Shown here: positions 1-7,808 of the stretch, piece by piece
Layout of the letters: each line of letters opens with the position of its first letter
How positions within the stretch are numbered: position 1 is the first letter of the stretch
Source of the DNA: Bin80 sp965219915
Lineage (GTDB): Bacteria > Bacteroidota > Rhodothermia > Rhodothermales > Bin80
Direction of reading: 5' to 3'
DNA length: 64,000 bases
Assembly (NCBI GenBank): GCA_965219915.1
Contig: OZ244794.1
Coordinates: 2,294,001-2,358,000, forward strand
Made by a program: the position numbers and the translations under genes
Notes under the pieces: model-generated
The model's database searches: none
The model's input: the letters and a program-made list of their open reading frames with translations, nothing else
Told to the model about the DNA's origin: nothing

Positions 1-632
1 CGCTGCTCAATTCGTCGATAGAGCAAGCTGCGTTCCAGTGTTAGCACGGTAACACAGAAGGAGTATGGGGGGGACCTTTGGACATCATGAAATCTCGATA
101 GTGGTGTACCTGTGAGTTCAAAAACCTCGAGCGCACGCATTACCCGTGTCGTTTTTGTCGGATCCATTGTATTGGCAGAATCTGGATCTATTCGACAAAG
201 TTCCTCATAGAGTGCCTCCTTGCCTAAGTCCGCAAGTTTCTTTTCAATAAATATGCGTACGCCCTTATCGGAAGGAATGAGCGGCGACAGACCGTGTATG
301 AGTGCGTGAAGGTATAGCGTTGAGCCTCCTACGATAATTGGAACACGATCTCGTTCCAAAATTTCGCCAATACGCGCTGTAGCCTGCTCAGAAAATAGAC
401 CGGCAGAGTAATGTTCGCCAAGTCTTAATTCATTAATAAAGTGATGCGGCACTACTGCGAGCTCCTGGGCACTTGGCTTTGCTGATCCTATCGAGAGCTC
501 TTTATATATCTGACGGCTATCTGCGGAGATGATTTCACCATCAAGGACCTGCGCAAGTTTTATTCCCAGAGCCGTTTTACCAACTGCGGTGGGGCCGACG
601 ATGGCACGAATAGGCATTGTCTGGGCCCGCAT
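1..632 (-). CDS. miaA: tRNA dimethylallyltransferase MiaA (partial, C-terminus outside window)
   Basis: This enzyme transfers a dimethylallyl group to N6 of A37 in tRNAs that read U-starting codons. The reverse-strand translation begins MRAQTMPIRAIVGPTAVGKT, and the GPTAVGKT P-loop is characteristic. It is followed by an SADSRQIYKELSIGSAKP-type segment and the family motif IVGGSTLYLHAL. About 210 residues lie in the window and the frame is still open at base 1, so the C-terminal third is missing. The start at 632 lies 17 nt downstream of the rhodanese stop; a second in-frame ATG at 616 (six residues later) sits closer to the P-loop and could be the true start. The identity is seen directly from motifs; the function follows from the family. 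Confidence 0.93.
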   Translation of the reverse strand, partial: MRAQTMPIRAIVGPTAVGKTALGIKLAQVLDGEIISADSRQIYKELSIGSAKPSAQELAVVPHHFINELRLGEHYSAGLFSEQATARIGEILERDRVPIIVGGSTLYLHALIHGLSPLIPSDKGVRIFIEKKLADLGKEALYEELCRIDPDSANTMDPTKTTRVMRALEVFELTGTPLSRFHDVQRSPPYSFCVTVLTLERSLLYRRIEQ

Positions 633-649
633 GACCTTGAGCTCAGTAC

Positions 650-997
650 CTAATAGGTCGGCAGGCTTGGATCGATTTCCTTGCTCCAGGCGAGCGTTCC
701 TCCACGGAGGTTTTTGGCATTGCAGAGACCCGCTGCGTGCAAGAACCGCACAGCCTGCGCTGATCGTCCTCCAGATCTGCAATGAACGACAATCAGCTCA
801 TCGTGGCAATGTTTTTCAAGCTCTCCCATATGGTCAACCAACTCGCCGAGAGGAATCAGATGTCCTCCCAGATTGGCAATGCTATATTCCGACTCTTCTC
901 GGACATCAAGAATGAATGGTCGTTTATTTTCGTCAAGGAGCTGTTTGAGCTCCTGCACGGTGATTTCAGGTACGTGGTTTTCGGATAATCCAGACAT
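650..997 (-). CDS. Rhodanese-like sulfurtransferase, single domain
   Basis: A single rhodanese domain of about 115 residues. FILDVREESEY matches the CH2A-type N-terminal motif, and VVHCRSGGRS is the active-site loop with the persulfide-forming cysteine (HCRSGGRS, the six-residue loop of true sulfurtransferases). The reading frame extends upstream to 1042, but the ATG at 997 (MSGLSENH) is preferred because the longer form overlaps the stop of the upstream GH3 gene and adds a non-conserved leader. It lies between the GH3 glycosidase and miaA on the same strand. The physiological sulfur acceptor cannot be told from the sequence. Confidence 0.88.
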   Translation of the reverse strand: MSGLSENHVPEITVQELKQLLDENKRPFILDVREESEYSIANLGGHLIPLGELVDHMGELEKHCHDELIVVHCRSGGRSAQAVRFLHAAGLCNAKNLRGGTLAWSKEIDPSLPTY

Positions 998-1041
998 TGA
1001 ATTTATTTGCAAGAAAAAGGGTGAACGATTCAGCCGAGGCA

Positions 1042-3039
1042 CTAGTTCGTGCTGACCGAAACTGTATCCATTATAGAATAGCTTAGTCCGAAGCCAAAGG
1101 GAAAAAGAGGGTTTTCGCTGTCGTAGGGCACATCCTCCAGTTGCTCACGGACAGCATCCATAGATGATGGTAATTCAAACGGTAGACGCCCAGAGGGGTC
1201 AAATTGGCCGAAAATTGCATCAAGGATCACTTCGTCCGATGCTCCAAAATTACCCAAAAGCGCTGCGGCGGTTTCCGCTATTTCCGGAATCACAGCTGGA
1301 CGATCAAGGTAAATGTCAACGATCGTTGGCAGGGATTGAGTGATAGACAATATCTCGTCCAGCTCAGCCCCCTTGAAGTCCAGATCACCCTGATGAAACA
1401 AGTTTTCCAGCATACCTCCTTCTCTTGGAGGTTCGTAGGGTGCATGAATTCTTAGCAGAGCCACAGTGGCCTCGGTGGGGCTGTTGACAACAGTAGCATA
1501 GCGGGCTACTGCTGTGCTGTCTACATTTTGCACAAATATTCGCTCGTCAGGCCCGAGAGGTAGTAGGGGACTGCTTTCCATCTCTCCATTTTTTAAAAGT
1601 ACGATAGATTTCTTTTGGGCCACTTTGCTCGCCTCAACAAAGGGTGCAGAACCTACTATTGTGCCGGCCTTAGATTCATCAACATATGGATTGTCAAATA
1701 GTCCAAGCAGGAACTTATCCCTCAGCAGTCGGCTCACCGAACTGTCCAACCGCGTTTCTTGGATTCTACCAGAGTTTACCAACTCGACAATCCATTCAGG
1801 GTTAGATTCTCCTCCGAATAGATCAACTCCAGCTATCAACGCTTTCTCGGCTCGGTCAATAGGGCTCAAATCTTCGACACCCCAACCGGGAGATTCCAGA
1901 ATGGTGAATCCCAATATACGCTTGCTGCTGAGTACGGCCCAATCCGTGCTGATAACCCCTCCAAATCCGAGTTCCGTGCGCAGTAGGTCGGTTACAATGG
2001 ATGGACTAAAGGCAAATCCGACGCCATCTTCGGTGATGCCTACACCTACGGCGTAGCTCACCATGATTTGCGCGGTATTGGCAGCCAAAGCGCCTTCCAC
2101 AAAAGGTGACACATGCAAGTCAAACTCGTTGCCTGGGTACACCTGATCCTTACCATAGGAAAAATGTGCTTCCCATCCGTCATCCTGTGGACCACCGCCG
2201 GGAAAATGTTTGGACATCGTGGCAACACTCTCGCGGGAGATCGTATTTCCCTGTAAACCGCGAATATACGCGCGTCCCATGCTAGCCGAGAGGGCTGGGT
2301 CTTCACCAAAAGTGCCATAAACACGTGACCAGCGAGGTTCTGTCGCCAAATCTAACATAGGGTGAAGTGCGAGTCTGATACCCACAGCCAGGTATTCCTG
2401 TCGTGCGATATCGCCAAATTGCTCGACCAGCACTGTGTCGCGTGTCGCGGCCAAGCCAAGCGGCTCCGGCCAGAGGGAAAAATCACCCGCAAACACCGCG
2501 GCCGCTTCACTGCTTGGAAAGCTGTGTCTTGGATCCGAGGCAATTGTGATCGGGATGCCCAGGCGTGTGCGTTCTGCGAGTTTTTGTATGCTATTGTACC
2601 ATGTTGCCATAGCCGCTGGATCATGGCTCTGCATTATATTGAAGTGATTCATGCGGCGGCGCACAATCATCTCGGAATTAGTGGGAATCATAAATGTGAA
2701 AGGATTGCTCGGCGTCGGTCGCTCTTGGAGGGAACCATCGGGCAGCATACTAATCATATTGATAAACATCATCCCAGCTTTTTCCTTGAGGTTCATTTGC
2801 GATAACACATCTTGAACTCGATCTGCCACGGGGGCCCTAGGGTTTTCGTAGGGGTCCATAATACCATTCTTGTTCAGATCCCTAAACTGAATTCCGTTGC
2901 TCTCTAAAACGGAAGCCTCTGCGCCGAGGCTTGACCGAGCGTTATTGGCGGCGATGCCGTAATAGATGTAGAAGCCAGCTACCGAAATACCGATCAAGAT
3001 GAATACCCACAGGATGAGTATGGTGATAATACGCAGCAT
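1042..3039 (-). CDS. Exported glycoside hydrolase family 3 enzyme
   Basis: A 665-aa GH3-family glycosidase (beta-glucosidase or beta-N-acetylhexosaminidase type). Residues 1-30 form one hydrophobic segment, so it is membrane-anchored or exported. Around residue 55 it has an ENPRAPVADRV segment typical of exported GH3 enzymes. In the TIM-barrel domain, KHFPGGGPQ is the substrate-binding lysine-histidine motif, and GVISTDW carries the aspartate that serves as catalytic nucleophile in the family. A C-terminal alpha/beta sandwich domain follows, with SIVLLKN. The KHFPGGGP version and the SPFSERG-like first-domain layout are closer to exported beta-glucosidases than to cytosolic NagZ, but substrate cannot be assigned. 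It is the upstream neighbour of the rhodanese and abuts its long ORF. Confidence 0.88.
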   Translation of the reverse strand: MLRIITILILWVFILIGISVAGFYIYYGIAANNARSSLGAEASVLESNGIQFRDLNKNGIMDPYENPRAPVADRVQDVLSQMNLKEKAGMMFINMISMLPDGSLQERPTPSNPFTFMIPTNSEMIVRRRMNHFNIMQSHDPAAMATWYNSIQKLAERTRLGIPITIASDPRHSFPSSEAAAVFAGDFSLWPEPLGLAATRDTVLVEQFGDIARQEYLAVGIRLALHPMLDLATEPRWSRVYGTFGEDPALSASMGRAYIRGLQGNTISRESVATMSKHFPGGGPQDDGWEAHFSYGKDQVYPGNEFDLHVSPFVEGALAANTAQIMVSYAVGVGITEDGVGFAFSPSIVTDLLRTELGFGGVISTDWAVLSSKRILGFTILESPGWGVEDLSPIDRAEKALIAGVDLFGGESNPEWIVELVNSGRIQETRLDSSVSRLLRDKFLLGLFDNPYVDESKAGTIVGSAPFVEASKVAQKKSIVLLKNGEMESSPLLPLGPDERIFVQNVDSTAVARYATVVNSPTEATVALLRIHAPYEPPREGGMLENLFHQGDLDFKGAELDEILSITQSLPTIVDIYLDRPAVIPEIAETAAALLGNFGASDEVILDAIFGQFDPSGRLPFELPSSMDAVREQLEDVPYDSENPLFPFGFGLSYSIMDTVSVSTN

Positions 3040-3110
3040 AGAAATTCCTGCTCAAGAGCAGAGGCAGTGGAACGAGTTTGAATAAAATAGGGAAAAATAT
3101 CAGCATTCTT

Positions 3111-3124
3111 AATGTGACATAATT
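3111..3124 (+). repeat. Direct repeat copy 1 (AATGTGACATAATT)
   Basis: This 14-mer recurs at 5997-6010 as AATGTAACATAATT (13 of 14 identical, same orientation). The two copies bracket the stretch holding the unrecognised ORF and the DUF262 gene. They may mark the edges of an inserted segment, or they may be two copies of one regulatory site. Seen directly; the role is inferred. Confidence 0.35.
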
Positions 3125-3217
3125 CCCTAGAATTGTATTACCATTGCCTCTACGACGTTGGGTACAGTTCCAATCTGGCTTCCATGTCCCGTCAATATGC
3201 TTTGCACAAGTTTTTGC

Positions 3218-3799
3218 TCAATCACGTACGTGCCCGGCCACCAAGTGCATTGTTTTCGTGCCCCGCTTCTTCACTAACGATCGCATCCGTGAACTCCCGA
3301 GCTTCCCATTCGGAAATGCCCACCCAACCAGTGCGGCAACCAAGGCTTGGGTATCGCCTGGAGCCATACCCTGATTCGCCTGCACGGCGTTTCTGCTGCT
3401 CGCCATCAGTGTCGTATTCGAGCCATGAATGATCTGATTGAATACTTGGGTTACAGCATCAACCGATGCTGTCTTTGGCCCTACAGATTCTATGAAGTGT
3501 AGACCTGCAGCAGCGGGAGACGCCTTCTCCAGATTTATAGTCAGATCTAACCCGCACTGTCGTAAGGCATTCAGGATTGCCGTTAATACGGCTTTTGAAC
3601 ACCTGCCTTCAATAGATTGGCAGGGCATACTGCTTTCAAGCAGTGGTGTAAGGGGCGATGCCGTGATTTGAAGGTAGCCTTCATCACTCTGTGCCTGTGC
3701 ATCAATAACAGCTTTACTATCCCGGAAAGACCATACCAGCCATAGTCGACCATTATCTGCCGTGCCAACGGCTTTTTCTCGCCCCGCGGGTTGGTGCAA
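3218..3799 (-). CDS. Unrecognised ORF, possibly a decayed gene
   Basis: A 193-codon open frame whose product I do not recognise. The protein has no signal peptide or membrane segment. A segment near residue 90 (LEKASPAAAGL) faintly recalls the start of the GHMP-kinase glycine loop, but the glycine/serine residues that define the loop are absent, so I do not claim that family. It lies between the GH3 gene and the DUF262 gene, on the opposite strand to the latter and with about 180-240 bp of non-coding sequence on each side. It may be a remnant of a longer gene or a chance ORF. Confidence 0.25.
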   Translation of the reverse strand: MHQPAGREKAVGTADNGRLWLVWSFRDSKAVIDAQAQSDEGYLQITASPLTPLLESSMPCQSIEGRCSKAVLTAILNALRQCGLDLTINLEKASPAAAGLHFIESVGPKTASVDAVTQVFNQIIHGSNTTLMASSRNAVQANQGMAPGDTQALVAALVGWAFPNGKLGSSRMRSLVKKRGTKTMHLVAGHVRD

Positions 3800-4039
3800 T
3801 CGCTGGTATACCTAGTGGCCATAGTGCTGTGGTACAGGTTCTGCAACTAGAAAAGCAGACAAGCTATGGCAAATCGGGAGAAGCCATGAGCAGCAGCACT
3901 CCGTATTCTAAGGGAGACAGCTTTCCTTCCGAGTCCGCTACGCTGGCCGCGGCAGTCACTGAGGTTATTGAGCCTCGGATCGCTCAAAATGTCTATTTTC
4001 CGAGGAATCACTTTGCTAACTCAAGCGACTAGGGTCATC

Positions 4040-5743
4040 ATGTCTACAACTGTTCGCAGGATTGATAGTCACGCTCGTTCCGTTGGCGAGCTATTGGGGA
4101 AGTCATTGTTGTATCGAGTTCCTGCATACCAACGGGATTTTGCTTGGACGAAGGAGGAGATAGACACCATCTGGGAAGACCTGCTCCGAGCCTTTGAAGA
4201 AGATGGGGGTGAGTACTTTTTGGGCGCAATCGTGACGAGTCGACAGCAGGACCAAAAGGAGCGGGAAGTTGTGGATGGCCAGCAGCGGCTGGTGGTCATG
4301 TCAATGCTTTTTGGAATCATATCAAAGGAATGGGAGCGCCTAGGTGACACTAGGCGACATCTGGGAGTTTCCCGCGACTATTTGGGCACGGAGAATCGTA
4401 GGACTAACAGTACAATCCCAAAGTTGAGGCTCAATAACAACAACGATTTAACTTTTCAGAGAATAGTTATAGACGGAAAGCTGTTCAGCCACCAGGAAAC
4501 AAAAGGGTTGAATTACTCAAATCGGCTAATAGTGAACGCATTTACTCGCTTGAGCGGGAAGCTGTCAAATTGGCTTGAGGACAAGCCCGACGAGGACGCT
4601 TTGATTGATTTTGAGTTATACCTTGCCGAGAACGTAAATGTGATAGAAATTGACGTTGACAACAACGCAGACGCGTTTGCCATCTTCGAAACACTCAACG
4701 ACAGAGGGCTGGATCTAGCGGTAGCAGACCTTGTTAAGAACTACCTTTTCTCCCAAGCCGGCCAGCATCAAATAAATCAATTTCAAACTATATGGGGAGA
4801 GATTTCAGTCCTCGTGGGGTCGCAGCACGTGACGCAGTTTCTGAGACACTACTGGTTGTCAAGATATCCAGGAGTTGTTCGTGAACGGGATCTATACCGT
4901 GCGTTGCGGCAAGAAGTAAAGGGGGCCAACAAGGCAAGAAGTACGATGGAGCAATTCCGTGTTTCATCTCGACTGTATGCGGCTTTGTTGAACTCGGATA
5001 GTGAGACATGGAACGAGTACTCCCTAGACGCACGGTTATATCATGAAGCGTTGGTCACATTCTCGGTCACTCAATATAGACCCGTTGCGCTGGCGGCCAT
5101 GGAGGTGCTTCCCGCTCCAACTGTAGCGAAGATTCTGAAGGTACTAATGGTCACGTCCTTTCGCTACACTGTGGTCTCTGGCCTTGGCACGGGAAACCTT
5201 GAGCGGATATATGCGACGGCGGCTTTATCAATTCGGAATGGGGAGTGCCGTAGTGTAGGAGACCTCTTCAAGCGAATCGAGCAAATTTATGTGAAAGACG
5301 ACAAATTCCGCGCCGACTTTTGCAGCAAACGCTTTACGAAGGCGGCTATCGCTCGCTACATTTTGGCCCAGATCAACGCCAAATTGGAAAAAGACCCAGA
5401 GCATACCGTCAATGATTCGGGCGGGCAAATTACTCTAGAGCACATCATGCCCAAGGTACGGAACGCCGAATGGGACTCGATAGATGAAGGTCAAGCTGTC
5501 CAATCCGTGGATCTGATTGGCAATTTGACACTCCTTGAGAAAGGCAAGAATCGTGGGATCAGCAATGCGGGTTTTGCCACAAAATGTCAAAAGGCATTCA
5601 ATCAGTCTAGCTTAGGACTCAATAAAGTACTTGCCGACAAGGATTCTTGGACTATTGAGTCAATAGAACAAAGAAGTTTCCAATTAGCAAAGATAGCAAC
5701 TGACATTTGGAGACTTGACCTCAAAGCGGTGCGGGATTCGTAG
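4040..5743 (+). CDS. DUF262/DUF1524 protein, GmrSD-like type IV restriction candidate
   Basis: A 567-aa protein with both halves of the GmrS/GmrD architecture in one chain. The N-terminal DUF262 part has YQRDFAW followed by a W-E-D helix, FLGAIV, and VVDGQQRL, the ParB/Srx-like nucleotide-binding motifs. The C-terminal DUF1524 part has LEHIMPK and then a DLIGNLTLLEKGKN segment, the His-Asn-Lys-like nuclease signature. Characterised members (GmrSD, BrxU) cleave modified phage DNA using nucleotide hydrolysis; cutting of modified DNA here is inferred from that family. The ATG at 4040 is chosen over 3968 because the conserved domain starts about 12 residues later. It is monocistronic, in an accessory patch between metabolic genes. 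All key motifs look intact. Confidence 0.85.
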   Translation: MSTTVRRIDSHARSVGELLGKSLLYRVPAYQRDFAWTKEEIDTIWEDLLRAFEEDGGEYFLGAIVTSRQQDQKEREVVDGQQRLVVMSMLFGIISKEWERLGDTRRHLGVSRDYLGTENRRTNSTIPKLRLNNNNDLTFQRIVIDGKLFSHQETKGLNYSNRLIVNAFTRLSGKLSNWLEDKPDEDALIDFELYLAENVNVIEIDVDNNADAFAIFETLNDRGLDLAVADLVKNYLFSQAGQHQINQFQTIWGEISVLVGSQHVTQFLRHYWLSRYPGVVRERDLYRALRQEVKGANKARSTMEQFRVSSRLYAALLNSDSETWNEYSLDARLYHEALVTFSVTQYRPVALAAMEVLPAPTVAKILKVLMVTSFRYTVVSGLGTGNLERIYATAALSIRNGECRSVGDLFKRIEQIYVKDDKFRADFCSKRFTKAAIARYILAQINAKLEKDPEHTVNDSGGQITLEHIMPKVRNAEWDSIDEGQAVQSVDLIGNLTLLEKGKNRGISNAGFATKCQKAFNQSSLGLNKVLADKDSWTIESIEQRSFQLAKIATDIWRLDLKAVRDS

Positions 5744-5763
5744 CACCATTGAATCATATACAT

Positions 5764-5857
5764 CGGGGTTTGCCAGAGCTGTAGCCTTTTTGGTGCCCGA
5801 TACTATGTTAGTGCTGGGGGCGCTCATGCGCCACGTTAGCAGTTACGGCAAACCCCG
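5764..5857. repeat. 94-nt inverted-repeat structure
   Basis: CGGGGTTTGCC (5764-5774) and GGCAAACCCCG (5847-5857) are perfect 11-bp inverted repeats separated by 72 nt. Inside the spacer there is a second short hairpin, GGCGC-TCAT-GCGCC (5819-5832). It starts 20 nt after the stop of the DUF262 gene. It could be a folded 3' RNA end, a cruciform or a recombination site. It has no T-run suited to a simple rho-independent terminator and does not match the integron attC core consensus. Confidence 0.6.
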
Positions 5858-5996
5858 GTCTGATTCTCCAGTGGCCGTGCGATGGCGCTGCGAGTGTAGG
5901 CAGCCGACATGGACGCAGACGATCAGCGCTAGAATTGTTGGCACGGTCACATGGTTTCGCAAGGTCATTGCAGGCCTCGATTGTCGGTCCGTCATG

Positions 5997-6026
5997 AATG
6001 TAACATAATTAACCTTATGTTACATT
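5997..6026. repeat. Perfect 12-bp-arm palindrome
   Basis: AATGTAACATAA (5997-6008) and TTATGTTACATT (6015-6026) form a perfect inverted repeat around a 6-nt centre. The left arm is also the second copy of the direct repeat seen at 3111-3124. The right end touches the stop codon of the decayed T9SS sorting-domain fragment. There is no T-run on either strand, so an operator or a mobile-element end is more likely than a terminator. The remaining bases between 5860 and 5996 show nothing recognisable. Confidence 0.5.
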
Positions 6027-6330
6027 AAAGAGGTAAAACCCGCTTCGTGCTGCCATTTAGAACATAAAACTCTTTTTGCGCCTCAACAAGCACGCGATAA
6101 TAATAGATGCCAGATAGAAGAGCCCTACTGCTTGAGTGGGGATTTGCTGCCGCCCCGACATGAGTATTTGAATTGAAGCCACGAGGACGTTCCGCCCGTT
6201 AATGTTCAGCACTTCAACCTGAATTCATGTTGAATCAGAATGTTCAATGGCGATTGATATCGATAATTGAATCGTGTTGGGAAAGGTACCCAGAAGAAAG
6301 AAGCCAGGGTCTGGAACGGACTCAATTCCC
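6025..6330 (-). pseudogene. Remnant of a T9SS C-terminal sorting domain
   Basis: Reverse-strand translation of two frames rebuilds a type A T9SS sorting domain. One frame reads PGFFLLGTFPNTIQLSIS, which matches the usual L-x-NFPNPFNPxTxIxFSL start, and after an in-frame TGA continues IQVEVLNINGRNVLV, matching the VxLEVFNxxGRxV strand. A frameshift then leads to ALLSGIYYYRVLVEAQKEF and a stop at 6025-6027, matching LASGxYFYRLxAxxFxxTRKM. The upstream body of the gene is gone; the MFS gene now ends 99 nt away. At least one stop and one frameshift make it non-functional. It shows that a secreted protein once sat at this end of the phosphonate cluster. Confidence 0.7.
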
Positions 6331-6428
6331 TAAATCGCCACGATAGAAATGGAGAGATAGGACTGCCAAGTTACGGGCCTCTCTTGAATCTCTGTTGGTC
6401 AATGCGCAGCGGTTGTAATCCAAGACGC

Positions 6429-7766
6429 TCATGAACGCTCGGCCAGATGTTCCTGGAATCGCCAGTATGCTATCGTTGCGCCAACCGTAACCAGTGCAAC
6501 GATGGCTAAGGAGCCGAAAGCCGCATCCCATCCCGCGCGCTGTGCCAAGGATCCAATGCCAACGCCTGAAGCGATCGCTCCGAGATATCCCGCCGCATCG
6601 ATTAGGCCCGATGTTGTCGAACTGCCCACCTTACCTCCCAGGTCAAGAGAAATGGCCCCCGCCAGAAATGAATATGGGCCAATCATGAGAATGGCTGCGG
6701 CAGAGACCAGCACCAACGGTAATACGGCACTTCCGGGTTCCCGAATGTTACCCATGATGCCCAAAATGGCAACAAGCGGTATCAGACCTGCCAGGATTGC
6801 AATGCTCCTTTTGCCGCCTCCCATCCGATCCGCCATGCGTCCAAAAACCAGTACGGAAATCCCCCCAAACAGTGGAAACAAAAGGCTGTAGGTGGCGGCA
6901 CTTCCCACTGACAGTCCCGCGATTTCAGCCAGGTAAGTGGGTGTCCAGATGTTGAATGTCTCGCGGATCAGCGTAAGTCCAAGTGAAATCGTGGCTACCA
7001 TCCAAAAGCTGAAACTGCTCAGCAAGGGTCGCAGCAGCATGACCATGTCCAATGGACGTTTGCGCCTGCCCTCCGAACCGAAGAGATTCTGCGGGTTTAC
7101 TTCCGGCTCCTCTTCGCCAATCTCCGTAGGACTGGATTTAAGGAGAAACTGCGCCCCGATGGCAATAGCCGTCAGCCCGCCTGCTGCAGCGAAGAATATC
7201 CCGCGCCACCCGATTCCGGCGCTAATCAAGCTGCCCAAGAACAGACGCGTCAATACATCGCCAAACAGAAAACTCAGGCTCAAGACACCCATCACCGTTC
7301 CGTACATCCCGAATGGAAACCAATTCGAGGTGATCTTAACGAGCGATACCCAGCCCGTAGATTGAATTAGTCGATTGAGTGACCAGATAATCATGAAGGC
7401 TGCTACCCCGGTGAGTAGCCCAAACATTACCGTCGCAATGATTGAGCCGACCATGCCCAGTAGGAATGTTCTGCGACCACCGAAGAAGTCACACAATACC
7501 CCACTGAGCACTTTTCCTACGGCGTAGAACAGCACCCCGGATGACGCAATCAGTCCAATCATCTCCTTGTTCAGCCCACTGGATTCAAACTCTTCCAGCA
7601 GCAGTGGAGTAACCACCGACAGATTGGACCGGCACAGGTAGTAGCCGGCATACCCGACACAAAGAGAGCCGACCGTGATCATCTGCCATCTGCGCAACCG
7701 TACGGATTGATTCTGGTCCATTGAGTCAGCGTATTGCGTGGCAGTTGAGGCAAAAGCCCCTGCCAC
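6429..7766 (-). CDS. MFS transporter, organophosphate:phosphate antiporter (GlpT/UhpT) type
   Basis: A 445-aa major facilitator protein with about 12 hydrophobic segments and a central cytoplasmic loop (roughly residues 220-245, rich in Glu, Arg and Lys). The first segment has GYAGYYLCRSNLS, which matches the Y-x-x-R-x-N-x-S signature of the OPA family, and DFFGGRRTFLLG is the loop 2-3 motif. OPA carriers exchange organophosphates for Pi. As the last gene of the phosphonate operon and the only transporter in it, it is a candidate importer of a phosphonate or exporter of Pi; the substrate is inferred. It begins 42 nt after the oxidoreductase stop. An in-frame ATG at 7721 is an equally good start. 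Confidence 0.85.
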   Translation of the reverse strand: MAGAFASTATQYADSMDQNQSVRLRRWQMITVGSLCVGYAGYYLCRSNLSVVTPLLLEEFESSGLNKEMIGLIASSGVLFYAVGKVLSGVLCDFFGGRRTFLLGMVGSIIATVMFGLLTGVAAFMIIWSLNRLIQSTGWVSLVKITSNWFPFGMYGTVMGVLSLSFLFGDVLTRLFLGSLISAGIGWRGIFFAAAGGLTAIAIGAQFLLKSSPTEIGEEEPEVNPQNLFGSEGRRKRPLDMVMLLRPLLSSFSFWMVATISLGLTLIRETFNIWTPTYLAEIAGLSVGSAATYSLLFPLFGGISVLVFGRMADRMGGGKRSIAILAGLIPLVAILGIMGNIREPGSAVLPLVLVSAAAILMIGPYSFLAGAISLDLGGKVGSSTTSGLIDAAGYLGAIASGVGIGSLAQRAGWDAAFGSLAIVALVTVGATIAYWRFQEHLAERS

Positions 7767-7808
7767 ATGTGAAATGAAAGCCCGATTTCAGGATACAACT
7801 CATTACTC

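Noticed and set aside
3218..3799. IspE or other GHMP kinase
   Set aside because: Only one short stretch resembles the loop entrance; the glycine/serine-rich loop and other motifs are absent.
5764..5857. Integron attC site
   Set aside because: The arms are perfect and lack the RYYYAAC/GTTRRRY core pair and the extrahelical bases expected of attC; no integron integrase is present.
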